64,000 nucleotides of DNA from Tubulanus polymorphus (lineage: Eukaryota; Nemertea; Palaeonemertea; Tubulaniformes; Tubulanidae), in the NCBI RefSeq assembly GCF_964204645.1, contig NC_134032.1, positions 870,501 to 934,500 of the forward strand. Reading direction: 5' to 3'. The notes beneath the pieces are model-generated. The model saw only the letters and a program-made list of their open reading frames with translations, was not told the DNA's origin and made no database searches. Made by a program: the position numbers and the translations under genes. Shown here piece after piece: positions 1 through 11,700 of this stretch (position 1 is the stretch's first letter; every line of letters begins with the position of its first letter).

Positions 1-19
1 TCTGAAATGTTTCCTTGAG

Positions 20-80
20 CTAGTGTAGTTTATTCAACGTTTCGACTATATCCTAATAGTCATCTTCAGCAATACTGATG
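20..80 (-). repeat. Partial copy of Penelope-like hairpin repeat
   Basis: This matches the inverted-repeat arm at 60871-60920, with the motif ATTCAACGTTTCGAC followed by CTAATAGTCATCTTCAG. On the minus strand it reads CTGAAGATGACTAT...ATAGTCGAAACG. Only one arm is present, so it is a fragment. Confidence 0.6.
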
Positions 81-297
81 TTGTCCTCATTATAACCACT
101 GATGAAAAACTCCGTGTCGTAAAGATAATATAAAATCCCTGTAAACAAAAAATATTAAGGAATATTGATAGTGGGATAGTCGTAAAATGGAAAATAACAT
201 GTCCTACATTGCCAATTAGTTCTTAACGGTATTTTCGTACCAAAACTTATCCCGCATCCTAGCCCTATGCTCGCTGCTCGTAAAAATAACCCAGATT

Positions 298-385
298 GAC
301 CATAGCCCTAGTCATAGCCGGACTCGAACCTGCCACCAGCCACATACTAGCCGAGCATGCTCGCCGCTAGACCATAGACCAGTAA
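298..385 (-). repeat. tRNA-like remnant (SINE head or pseudo-tRNA)
   Basis: On the minus strand there is an A-box-like TGGTCTAGCGG and, about 45 bases on, a B-box-like GGTTCGAGTCC. The T-stem is imperfect and the acceptor stem does not pair well. I read it as a tRNA-derived repeat rather than a functional tRNA. Confidence 0.45.
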
Positions 386-3075
386 CGGTTGACGTGGTTT
401 GTAAGTTTGCCTACTTAGGGTGGCGACCATTAAGCTTTGGTAACCAGTCAGGTGTGGTGACTGGTGACTGGTCGGGCGTGGTGACTGTATTCAACAAAAG
501 AAATACAGGTTTAAGGTTTTACTCTGAAAAAACCACCGTCCTGCTACAGACCTGTTATCATCATTCGACCATTCTGTATGTCCTTGTGTCTTGCGCATTT
601 CAATTAAAGTCGATTAAAAATTGTACAGTCTAATGGCGTGAAGATGATATAAAATCCCTTCAAACAAAGAACAAAAGCCTATCTAGAAATCCGGGTGGCA
701 TCTCAGAAACTATTCGCGTGAGACTGCAGCGATAGTCTAACAGTCGTTTCCATTTCTGTATCTGTACACAATCGTTCGAGTATTTCAAAATAGCGGGTAA
801 GGATGGGTGTGGGGGTTGCTTCATTCAACGATGGCCACCAAGCGCCAGCTATTCTGGTCGTTCTTTCATGGGATTTCAGCTAAATCACGAAAAGGACGGT
901 TCAAACATGTTTTAGCCTAGATCTAGCTAGTAGATAATCGTATAGACTCGAAAACAAGTATATGTTTACGAAGACTTTATGCGATTAATTTCATTTTCAT
1001 TTGATAGAGTTTTAACACGCATCAAAATGATAAAAATGGGTATCTTGTGTCCATGGACGTATCTAGTTTATGCACCCATGCAGTCGTCAGAAATCTTCTC
1101 AATGAAACTCGTCAATTAGGACTCGCAATTAAACCTGTCGTTAAGATTAGAATTGAACGATTTTTTGAAATGAACGAGTATTGAATTAAGTTTAGCTGAT
1201 GTCGTCTGAACCTAAAAACTTGTCATTCAATATACATAGGATAACGTCCTAGCTAAAACTATTGTAGGTTATGGGGGATATATCGTTACCCTAACCTTAC
1301 CCTAATAATTTTACTGGTTAAATAGTGAAAGTTTTCTAATGAACAGTGTTATCTAAAATGTCTTTTTTTATGAACTCCCTGAAATACCTTTAAGTATTTT
1401 GTCGCTACGTCACATTTTTGCTCGCAATAAAAACAGTTATGCATATGTTTATTGACAGAGACTCTTAAACTCTCAAACCAGGAAGTTTGTGGACTTGAAA
1501 TAAATTTGTTTTGAAAGTCGTAAATTTGCCAGTAATTGTAGTCCCGGGTCTGAGGGGCGGATCTAGGAATGTTTGAACAATTCATAATTTTGATAAATTG
1601 ACATATACCGAGTTTTTTGCTAAGAAACAGACGAAAATAAAGAATAATTTATTAGGGTTGGGCCTGGAAATTGGAATGGGAACTTTGGCAATGCGAGGGC
1701 TACATGTGAAACATCGGTGGAGGTTCTGGTGGCCCAAAAACAATTTCGGAAAAAAGGGGCTTCTCGGCCGATTTAGATTCATTTTTCTTTTTTGTTTTAA
1801 AATTTCTTTTCAAAAATGATTTTCCAGACTTGTTGGATGTCACATTAGAAATTTGAGCCCCCCTTATATCCGCCCCTGCCGGTCTACTGCACCACATACT
1901 GGCCACTAACTGGGTTAGAGTTCATTAGCTACGAATTAAAAATCAAAAACTTGATGGCGATTTTATGGCGCCAGATGTTGTTGTTGCGCGGTGGTTGTAA
2001 ATCGTAAACTCTCATAAAACCCTTTATGCATCGTATGTCGACTATATGAAATTAAACTATCGGATACAGGCGGCGCAAATAATAGGCTAATTGATATCTA
2101 TATTGGTTTTGACAGCGGAATATTGCGGGCACTTAGTCAGCAGGAAATGTTAACTGATAAAGTTAATGCACGATCAATTAATTAACTCGATTCGGCACCA
2201 GATGTCGCTACGTCATAGCTTAACTATTGTTTATTCCTTCGCATACCATGAAAATGGAAGTTGAGTATGACATGTATCTTATCTTATCTATTGATCGTAA
2301 ATTACTTACTGAATTCAGTGAAAAACTTTTCAAACTTGAAATACCTTTAGGAATTTTGATTTATGGAAAAACTTAGATCGAAAATCTATCAAAACAGGGT
2401 TTAACATATATAGATCCTGCAATAGAATGCATATCGTTATTATTGAAGGGTCGTTATGGCTCCTTTATTCCTTAAAAGTTCCTTCAAAACGGCCGACAAA
2501 TGCTTGTGCTTGAGACTCCTTTAATTTGAGCGAAATGTGAGAAACTCCTTAATAACTCCTTTCAACTTTGAGAAATTGGCAATAAGATATTTGATTAGTT
2601 GTACTGTTGGAACCAGGAACTTTTTGATACCCTACTAGGTGGTTTCGGAATTAGAAACCTGGTTTAGTAGTGTCAAGGTTAGATATCTGCTTACAAAAAC
2701 CACTGGATTAAAGGTTTACCGAAATAAACATTATGAATTTACGAGTCTACAGTAATCGGAATATGAAGGTGATGCAGTCGCTTCCTTAAAGTATTAGATC
2801 TTCTACTTGGAAACTACTTGGAAACTCCTTATATCCAGGAATGACTGATTATTTGGAACCCTGAATTGAAAACTTAAATAAAAATTCATTTCTAAAAAGG
2901 GCTTTGCAATAAGAACAATCTCAAAGCTCTAAGTAATGACTTAATGACTTTTTAAGTATTTTTATTTTCTGTTTTTCTTATTGTTATTTTCTCTTCCTCC
3001 ATGGAAATGGTTTGAGCGTAGATAAATCTATTTCTAAATCATACATATTATCATTATTATTATTATACCTTTCAG

Positions 3076-5018
3076 TCGACTGGTCGCCGAGTTGGACTCC
3101 AGTGCGCAAACTGCGGCACTTCGACTACCTCCCTCTGGCGGAGAAATAACGAAGGAGAACCAGTGTGCAACGCTTGTGGTCTATATTACAAACTCCATGG
3201 GGTAGGTTATTAGTCTCACTGTGCGCATTAGGCCTTAATGAAAATGTTATCAAGCTTTCATCAAAAAAATATACTTAGCCCACTCCTTGGTTCCAACTTA
3301 TCGCTGTGACTAGCGCCACCAAGCGAGAGAACTGGAAATTGAATGACCGTGTCCATCCTCGCTAGCCAGGGTTTGATAACCGCCCGCCGAAGCTCACGCC
3401 AACGCCAACCCAGGCCGCAAACCCTTCATTGGTCTATAGATAACATTGCTCACAATTCTGTTTCTCGATTTAATGGGATAAGGCAATCAGATGCGTTGTT
3501 TTTCACTGCCAGATTCGGTATATAGACTGGTGTCGGCCCAGGAAACCGTGGGCAATTCTAATAGATCAATTAAGGGCTTTTTGCCAGGGTTTGTGTTGGC
3601 GTGAGCCTCGGCGGGCCGCAATAAAACCCTGGCAAGCGAAGATGTACTGTGTCGATATCTTCCGTTGTATAAAGATATCATACTCACTTACCAGGGGCCG
3701 AAGCCCACGTCAACGCAAACCCTGGCCACAATTCCTCCATTGGTCTATGACACCGCTCAAGATTTCTTGGGCGGACAGGAGGACAGGAAAATTGAGTTAT
3801 GTTTATGGCATACCAACGCTGTTCTGCGGATTTACAGAAATACAATTTGCTCTGCCGTTTATCAATGATACAATTTGTTCTGCAGATTAACCGTCCGTTA
3901 TCGATGAAAAAAGACGGAATACAGACGAGAAAACGGAAACCAAAGTCAGCGCCACCTGGTAAAGATTCCTCTCACAACGTATCGCCGTTAAGTCACCAGC
4001 ATCAACGCGATTCAGGCATCGGTGGGTTGAGTTCGATAGCGGGTCGTCTACAGTTATCCCGGTAGATGGCGCGCTTATCTATACGAAAACTCATATTGAG
4101 ATTTATTTCATTTTCAATGAGCTTTCAAGGGAATTTTTAGCCTCCGACAAATTAGACAAATCCTGCCTCTTTGATAAACTAAGATTGATCATTAAGGTTT
4201 AAATCCGTATAAGCGCGACTTTTATTCATGTTCCATAGAATTTGAGAAAAATGGATGGATTTTAATTGAATCTGATAAACAAATCTGGCATCGTTGGCCT
4301 ACCGCTCACTAGCGACACCTGGTGGATCCTCACTTGCCACAAGTGGAATCCTCTATTGCCACAGTAGTTGTTATCCTACAGCACACTAGCGTTCGACACC
4401 TGGTGGATCCTCACTTGCCACAAGTGGATTCCTGGATTGGCGCTATAGTTGATGTCCTACAGCACACTAGTGACACTTGGTGGATCCTCACTTGCCACAA
4501 GTGGAATCCTCTATTGCCGCAGTTGTTGATATCCTACAGCACACGAGCGTGCGACACCTGGTGGATCCTCACTTGCCGCAAGTGGAATCCTCGATTGCCG
4601 CTATAGTTGATGTCCTACTGCTCACTAGCGACACCCGGTGGATCCTCACTTGCCACAAGTGGAATCCTCTCTCGTCGCAGTAGTTGATATCCTACAGCGC
4701 ACTAGCGACACCTGGTGGATCCTCACTTGCCACAATTGACTGTGGAGATAATTTTGTTATCATCAATTTCAGATTTTTCTTTCTCTTATTCCAGATATGA
4801 AAATGGGATCCTCGCTGCCGTCCCTTGCGTCCGGTATGGATCAACAGTCCGCCTACGCCAGTTACCTCCTACCCGCAAACGCGCAGATGACGTCATCGCT
4901 GAGCTCGGCGCTCATGCACCAATCGCTAGACCTACAGCATCATCATCCGTCTCATCATATGCATCATCATCCGCATCATCATCAATCGGAGATCCCGCAG
5001 ACCGTGACGAATCTGTGA
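3076..5018 (+). CDS. GATA4/5/6-class transcription factor, 3' exons
   Basis: Sequence-specific nuclear transcription factor that binds GATA sites. Three exons are visible: 3076-3201, 3886-3958 and 4795-5018 (stop at 5016-5018). The first encodes the second zinc finger, CANC-x17-CNAC, preceded by GRRVGL and ending CGLYYKLHG before GTAGGT. The second starts [20 protein letters not shown], the basic tail of the finger. The third gives an Asp-Met-rich start, a His-rich stretch ([15 protein letters not shown]) and the C-terminus. Phases agree: phase 0 at the first junction; a leftover G joins AT at the second. RRVGL and the RKRKPK tail resemble vertebrate GATA4/5/6 more than GATA1/2/3. The 5' exons, including any first finger, are outside the window. 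A possible polyadenylation signal AATAAA lies near 5655. The class is known from family features; orthology is inference. Confidence 0.92.
3202..3885 (+). other. GATA intron with local repeats
   Basis: Intron between the finger exon and the basic-tail exon. It contains degenerate direct and inverted copies of a segment around CCAGGGTTTG and CATTGGTCTAT (about 3360-3435, 3575-3640 and 3690-3765). No coding sequence is seen. Confidence 0.7.
4310..4738 (+). repeat. ~79-bp tandem repeat in GATA intron
   Basis: Six copies of a unit of about 77-81 bp, anchored by GGTGGATCCTCACTTGCC at roughly 4320, 4401, 4479, 4559, 4638 and 4715. The array sits in the last GATA intron, just upstream of the final exon. 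Its open frames come from the repeat and are not coding. Confidence 0.9.
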
Positions 5019-5287
5019 GACAGTAATACTGTGTGGTCGTGTACGCACACGATGAGGCAGTGCGCCCTATACGTGACGCACACGACGTAGCGCACACTAC
5101 TTAGTGTGACGAGAGAGCAAATACATGGCGTTACATAACTTTCCTTCTAGTATATAAACACGTTAATGATAGGGAAGCGTGAACAAGATATCATCCAGTA
5201 TTATTGTTAAACCGAAGTTGAGTCGCAGTCAAAAAAAAAACTCTCGTTTTTTTATGCGAAGTTGAGAGTTTAGTAATGTGCATTCTC

Positions 5288-5385
5288 CTTCGCCGGGATT
5301 CGAACCTGATGGCATCGAGAGACTCTGCCGATCAGCTGCGCGGGATTCGAACCCGGTGGCATCGAGATAATCTTGCCTTCTTTAT
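5288..5385 (-). repeat. Two tandem tRNA T-arm-like segments
   Basis: On the minus strand GGTTCGAATCCCG occurs twice, about 50 bases apart, each preceded by CTCGATGCCA. The T-arm and B-box are clear but no full cloverleaf can be drawn. Likely tRNA-derived SINE debris. Confidence 0.5.
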
Positions 5386-6149
5386 AGAAAACCTGCTCTG
5401 GCAGCCAGCCTCGATCGCAACCAGAAAAATTAAAGCTTGAATATATAAATCACGCGTTGGCTAAAAATACAGCGAGCTGGTTTCGAAACAGTGAATTCGC
5501 CGATATTCAAATATATTCAGCTTTCGAGGAATAAGCGCAATCCGTTTTATCAATGACACTTTTCGCCGTCCTAAAAAAAAAAATATTTCGATTCCTTTAA
5601 TTTATATGTGTATGACTTGGTGGGCTGGGTTTAAATCGCTTGTGCACATTCCAAGAATAAATAAATGCTTATATATATATATATATATATATATATAATG
5701 ATAATATTAATTGATAGTAATAACCTATTTTGTAAATAATAATAGTCACAAGAAGAAGTTAGTGTAGTTTGATGATAGTCTAGATGCAATTGTTGAAATA
5801 TTGCATATAAATGTACATAGGTCAAACTGTTGGGATACGTTATGTTGACGGGGATCTTGTACGGGGGTTTATTCGTGCTTTGTACTTGTTTACTTTAAGA
5901 GATTGTTCACTCTAACGTTTTCGATCAGCTTTGGTCGATTCTTGTTCACGATGGCGAGATGATATCTTACCCGAATTGCGACGTTGATTTCAGTCGAAAT
6001 CGAGATCACCGATATGGTGTCGAATTCCGCAGTTTTGATGTCGTTACTAGGTTTTTAATCTCGCTTGACTTCGTTCAGATCTAGCTTTGCCGGGACTATA
6101 ATCGCGATTGGATTGTTCATTCAAACTCACCACGCGGTTTTGAGGTGAA

Positions 6150-6202
6150 AGCAGCCTGCGGGACTCGAACCCGGGACTGCCGGGTTTTAAATCGGCGCAT
6201 TA
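6150..6202 (-). repeat. tRNA 3'-half-like remnant
   Basis: The minus strand has CCCGGGTTCGAGTCCCG, a T-arm with a B-box, preceded by a short stem-loop containing TTTAAAA. There is no matching 5' half. Likely a truncated tRNA-derived element. Confidence 0.4.
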
Positions 6203-6464
6203 TAGGTAAGTATCTAAACTCGCGACTGTGGAACTGTGACGCTTATGATTAAGATTGCAATCGTTACTTTGGTAAACATCGAGAAGAAGTATATCTGAGT
6301 TTAAGTTTAGTGGTTTCCAATATTTCAAGTCACATATCGGTGAACTGCATTCAGATACTTTTACTTTCAATGTTATATTCGTTCGGGTAGACTATCAATC
6401 GACACTGCTTTTTTTCTGTTTAAACGGTAAAATCGCTTTAAAAGTGGGAACTGCTACACTGGAA

Positions 6465-6976
6465 CCTCGTTATAACGATTCATCGGATATTGCAGATATA
6501 GAACTTTGTCCCAAGCAACACAATTTGATTAATTTCATACTGGATATAACGAACTATCGTTTATAACGAACAGATTTTCTGGTCTCCTGAAGTTCGTTGT
6601 AACGAGGTTCCTCTGTATATAGAACTATCGGTTATAACGAACTGATTTTCTGTTCCCGTGAAGTTCGTTGTAACGAGGTTCCTCTGTATATAGAACTATC
6701 GGTTATAACGAACAGATCTTCTGGTCCCCTGAAGTTCGTTGTAACGAGGTTCCGCTGTATATAGAACTATCGGTTATAACGAACAGATCTTCTGGTCCCC
6801 TGAAGTTCGTTGTAACGAGGTTCCTCTGTATATAGAACTATCGGTTATAACGAACTGATTTTCTGGTCCCGTGAAGTTCGTTGTAACGAGGTTCCTCTGT
6901 ATATAGAACTATCGGTTATAACGAACAGATTTTCTGGTCTCCTGAAGTTCGTTGTAACGAGGTTCCGCTGTATATT
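6465..6976 (+). repeat. 71-bp tandem repeat
   Basis: About six copies of a 71-bp unit; TATATAGAAC recurs every 71 bp. Each unit holds two near-inverted segments, GGTTATAACGAAC and GTTCGTTGTAACGAGG, so each could form a hairpin. Non-coding. Confidence 0.9.
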
Positions 6977-7189
6977 CAAACGGTTCTTGATCTCAGAGTG
7001 AGGGTGAATTTATATGTAATAGAAATCGGTGGAATTACTGCTGGCAAAATGTATTACATGTACGGTATATTATAGATTGGTCGGCAATAGACACTGTAGA
7101 GACATCTAGCGCGCTGTATTCACTATAGGGTCCAGTTCTACAGTCATGACCAATGTCTAAAGTTGTCACAAATTATGAGATTTGGCCTT

Positions 7190-7690
7190 GTTGATTGTTT
7201 ATGGAGCCGAAGTGAGCTTGGACTGGTCTAAAGTTTAGATCGGTTATAGAACCAAAATCAGTTTAGACCGGTCTTAAGTTATTACATTGGTTATTAGAAC
7301 CAAAATTAGTTTGGACTGGTCTTGAGTTGTTAGATTGGCTATAGAATCAAAATGAGCTTAGACTGGTCTCAAGTTGTTAGATTGGTTATAGAACCAAAAT
7401 GAGCTTAACTGGTATTAAGTTGTTAGATTGGCTATAGAACCAAAATGAGCTTAGACTGGTCTCAAGTTGTTAGATCGGTTATAGAACCAAAATGAGGTTA
7501 GACTGGTCTTAAGTTTTTAGATTGGCTATAGAAACTAAATGAGCTTAGACTGGTCTTGAGTTGTTAGATTGGTTATAGAATTTAAATGAGCTTGATTATA
7601 TTATTATTATTGGTTATAGAATCAAAATGGTCTCAAGTTGACAGATTGGTTATAGAACCAAAAAGCTCAGACTGGTCTCAAATATAAGCA
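7190..7690 (+). repeat. 47-bp tandem repeat, left copy
   Basis: About ten copies of a 47-bp unit containing GGTTATAGAACCAAAATGAG and CTTAGACTGGTCTCAAG. The same family recurs in the opposite orientation at 24430-25085, on the other side of the satellite. Confidence 0.9.
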
Positions 7691-7699
7691 TTGCATGGC

Positions 7700-8360
7700 T
7701 GTGCTACTGGCCCCTGTATCACGGGTGTTAAATGGCAGTAAACTGTTACTGAACCCTTTTTAGTCGTTGTGACGCCTAGTGGCGCCTAAAGTGAGTGAGT
7801 ACTTCTCTACTGCAAAGTTGAACCAAGCTCGAGAACGAATAACTCAATGAAGTTATATATTGTAAATATACATATCAATTTATGAAAAAATATCAAAAGA
7901 AAAACATGTCAGGCTTTTATTGCTACCCTAGGGAGTTTCGATCGACGTATGTCGAATGTCGAATGTCTCATATCGTATACGACATCCGACATAAAACTTA
8001 TCTATGCAAGTCACAAGGATAGCAGATGATCGTCCCCCCTCGAGTACGGCGTTTAAATAAGATGTAAATAACGCGATATGGAGTTGTTTAATTGTGTAAA
8101 TCGAATTGGGTATCAATTAATTTATGGATTAAAATGAATAAAATATCTTTTTAAAGTTCCGTATTACTTTCTTGTCGTTTGGTAGATTGGTTTAACCAGC
8201 TATCCCAAACAGTACGCATACAAATATTAGTGGGTGGCACCAGGACACGGGCCTGTTCTGACGTCATGGTGGCTTAGGTGTTCGACCGGGAGATGTTGAT
8301 TCCGTTCGGTTCACGGTATAGTCAGAAAATTAACTTATACCTATTTCAATCTTGCTTCAG
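7700..8360. other. Non-coding spacer
   Basis: No gene recognised. The stretch contains short palindromic text around 7945-7985 (ATGTCGAATGTC...GACATCCGACAT). It lies between the 47-bp array and the start of the satellite. Confidence 0.5.
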
Positions 8361-8365
8361 AAATA

Positions 8366-8447
8366 CTGTGGTCTAGCCCAGTCAGCGCATGCGGTACATC
8401 TGTAGGCCGAGTACCGTTTTCGTGGGTGTCCCGGGTTCGAAACCATT
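8366..8447 (+). repeat. tRNA-like SINE head at satellite edge
   Basis: TAGCCCAGTCAG resembles a pol III A-box, and GGTTCGAAACC about 50 bases downstream resembles a B-box inside CCCGGGTTCGAAACC. The satellite begins within 50 bases, and its monomers repeat the same GTGTCCCGGGTTCGA context. This suggests the satellite grew from the 3' part of a tRNA-derived SINE, which is inference. Confidence 0.55.
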
Positions 8448-8740
8448 AATTATTTCTGATTATTATACTGATTATTATACTGTTTCAGAGTGGTCCAGTA
8501 CAGGGGTGTCTAGGGTTCAAACCCAGTAATTACTGACACTTATTTAGAGTGGTCCTGATGCTGAATAGAGGATGTACAGGGGTGCCCAAGGTTCAAACCC
8601 AGTAATTACTGACACTTATTCAAGGTGGTCCTGATGCTGAATAGAGGATGTACAGGGGCCTCCCGGGATCGATCCCGGTCTATTGGTACTGATCCAGAGT
8701 GTTCCTGATGCTGAATAGATGATGTATTGGCGTGTACCGG

Positions 8741-8787
8741 CCGTACGGTGCTGCCGCTATGCTCATCGTTAGCGGGTTTTTCATACC
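8741..8787. repeat. Truncated foldback unit (left arm only)
   Basis: The first foldback copy of the satellite. The left arm CCGTACGGTGCTGCCGC is present to TTTTTCATAC, then jumps directly to the sequence that normally follows the right arm (AAAATTTTGATATC). The loop and right arm were lost, as expected for deletion of a hairpin. Confidence 0.8.
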
Positions 8788-11700
8788 CGAAAAATTTTGA
8801 TATCTTAACAAAAGTAATTTCTGGCACTTATTTAGAGTGGTCCTGATGCTGAACAGAGGATGTACAGGGGTGTTCCGGGTTCGATCCCGGTCTATTAGTA
8901 TTGATTCTGAGTGGTCCTGATGCTGAATAGAGGATGTCCAGGGGTTTCCAGATTTCAAACCCAGTAATTACTGGCACTTATTCAAAGTGGTCCTGATGCT
9001 GAATGGAGGATGTACAGAGGCCTCCCGGGATCGATCCCGGTCTATTGGTACTGATTCTGAGTGGTCCTGATGCTGAATAGAGGATGTACAGGGGTGCCCA
9101 GGTTCGATCCTGGTCTATTGGTACTGATTTTGAGTGGTCCTGATGCTGGATAGAGAATGTACAGGGTCGTCCCGGGTTCGATCCCTGTCTATTGGTACTG
9201 ATTCTGAGTGGTCCTGATGCTGAATAGAGGATATACAGGGTCGTCCCGGGTTCGATCCCGGTCTATTGGTACTGATTCTGAGTGGTCCTGATGCTGGATA
9301 GAGAATGTACAGGGTCGTCCCGGGTTCGATCCCTGTCTATTGGTACTGATTCTGAGTGGTCCTGATGCTGAATAGAGGATGTCCAGGGGTTTCCAGGGTT
9401 CACACCCAGTAATTACTGGCACTTATTCAAAGTGGTCCTGATGCTGAATAGAGGATGTACAGGGGTGCCCAGGTTCGATCCTGGTCTATTGGTACTGATT
9501 CTGAGTGGTCCTGATGCTGGATAGAGGATGTACAGGGGTGCCCAGGTTCGATCCCGGTCTATTGGTACTGATTCTGAGTGTTCCTGATGCTGAATAGAGG
9601 ATGTATTAGCGTGTACCGGCCGTACGGTGCTGCCGCTATGCTCATCGTTAGCGGGTTTTTCATACACTAACGTAAGTCAACTCTGGCAATCGACGTGCTC
9701 TCCAGTAATATTCCGTAACCCTTGCTTGCCAGAGTAGACTTAAGTTAGTGTATGAAAATCCCGCTAACAATGAGCATAGCGGCAGCACCGTACGGTAAAA
9801 TTTTGATATCTTTACAAAAGTAATTTCTGCCACTTATTTAGAGTGGTCCTGGGCCTGATGCTGAATAGAGGATGTACAGGGGTGTCCCGGGTTCGATCCC
9901 GGTCTATTGGTACTGATTCTGAGTGGTCCTGATGCTGGATAGAGGATGTACAGGGGTGTCCAGGGGTGTCCAGGGTTCCAACCCAGTAATTACTCACACT
10001 TATTCAGAGTGGTACTGATGCTGAATAGAGGATGTACAGGGGTGCCCAGGTTGGATCCCTGTCTATTGGTACTGATTCTGAGTGGTCCTGATGCTGAATA
10101 AAGGATGTACAGGGGTGCCCAGGTTCGATCCTGGTCTATTGGTACTGATTCTGAGTGTTCCTGATGCTGAATAGAGGAGGTATTAGCGTGTACCGGCCGT
10201 ACGGTGCTGCCGCTATGCTCATCGTTAGCGGGTTTTTCATACACTAACGTAAGTCAACTCTGGCAATCGACGTGCTCTCCAGTAATACTCCGTAACCCTT
10301 GCTTGCCAGAGTAGACTTACGTTAGTGTAGGCAAATCCCGCTAACAATGAGCATAGCGGCAGGACCGTACGGTAAAATTTTGATATCTTAACAAAAGTAA
10401 TTTCTGGCACTTATTTAGAGTGGTCCTGATGCTGAACAGAGGATGTACAGGGGTGTTCCGGGTTCGATCCCGGTCTATTGGTACTGATTCTGAGTGGTCC
10501 TGATGCTGAATAGAGGATGTACAGGGGTGCCCAGGTTCGATCCTGGTCTATTGGTACTGATTCTGAGTGTTCCTGATGCTGAATAGAGGATGTGTTGGCG
10601 TGTACCGGCCGTACGGTGCTGCCGCTATGCTCATCGTTAGCGGGTTTTTCATACACTAACGTAAGTCAACTCTGGCAATCGACGTGCTCTCCAGTAATAC
10701 TCCGTAACCCTTGCTTGCCAGAGTAGACTTACGTTAGTGTATGAAAATCCCGCTAACGATGAGCATAGCGGCAGCACCGTCCGGTAAAATTTTGATATCT
10801 TAACAAAAGTAATTTCTGGCACTTATTTAGAGTGGTCCTGATGCTGAACAGACGATGTACAGGGGTGTTCCGGGTTCGATCCCGGTCTATTAGTATTGAT
10901 TCTGAGTGGTCCTGATGCTGAATAGAGGATGTACAGGGGTGCCCAGGTTCGATCCTGGTCTATTGGTACTGATTCTGAGTGGTCCTGATGCTGGATAGAG
11001 GATGTACAGGGGTGCCCAGGTTCGATCCCGGTCTATTGGTACTGATTCTGAGTGTTCCTGATGCTGAATAGAGGATGTATTAGCGTGTACCGGCCGTACG
11101 GTGCTGCCGCTATGCTCATCGTTAGCGGGTTTTTCATACACTAACGTAAGTCAACTCTGGCAATCGACGTGCTCTCCAGTAATACTCCGTAACCCTTGCT
11201 TGCCAGAGTAGACTTACGTTAGTGTATGAAAATCCCGCTAACAATGAGCATAGCGGCAGCACCGTACGGTAAAATTTTGATATCTTAACAAAAGTAATTT
11301 CTGGCACTTATTTAGAGTGGTCCTGGGCCTGATGCTGAATAGAGGATGTACAGGGGTGTCCCGGGTTCGATCCCGGTCTATTGGTACTGATTCTGAGTGG
11401 TCCTGATGCTGGATAGAGGATGTACAGGGGTGTCCAGGGTTCCAACCCAGTAATTACTCACACTTATTCAGAGTGGTACTGATGCTGAATAGAGGATGTA
11501 CAGGGGTGCCCAGGTTGGATCCCTGTCTATTGGTACTGATTCTGAGTGGTCCTGATGCTGAATAAAGGATGTACAGGGGTGCCCAGGCTCGATCCCGGTC
11601 TATTGGTACTGATTCTGAGTGTTCCTGATGCTGAATAGAGGATGTATTAGCGTGTACCGGCCGTACGGTGCTGCCGCTATGCTCATCGTTAGCGGGTTTT

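Larger units (their letters stand above)
1..3075. other. Non-coding stretch, probably a GATA intron
   Basis: I see no convincing exon here. The stretch lies directly upstream of the second-finger exon of the GATA gene and ends in a good acceptor (ttcag at 3071-3075), so it is probably intron. The first GATA finger was not found and should lie outside the window. Bases about 20-80 carry a partial copy of the hairpin family described at 60783-61436. A tRNA-like remnant lies at about 300-385. Confidence 0.5.
5019..6460. other. GATA 3' region and intergenic DNA
   Basis: Probable 3' UTR and intergenic sequence. It contains AATAAATAAA near 5655, a TA microsatellite at about 5671-5697, and three tRNA T-arm-like segments (separate entries). 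No other gene is seen. Confidence 0.5.

Noticed and set aside
298-385. Functional tRNA gene
   Set aside because: A- and B-box-like motifs are present, but the T-stem mismatches and there is no paired acceptor stem. The same applies to the remnants at 5288-5385, 6150-6202 and 34045-34115.
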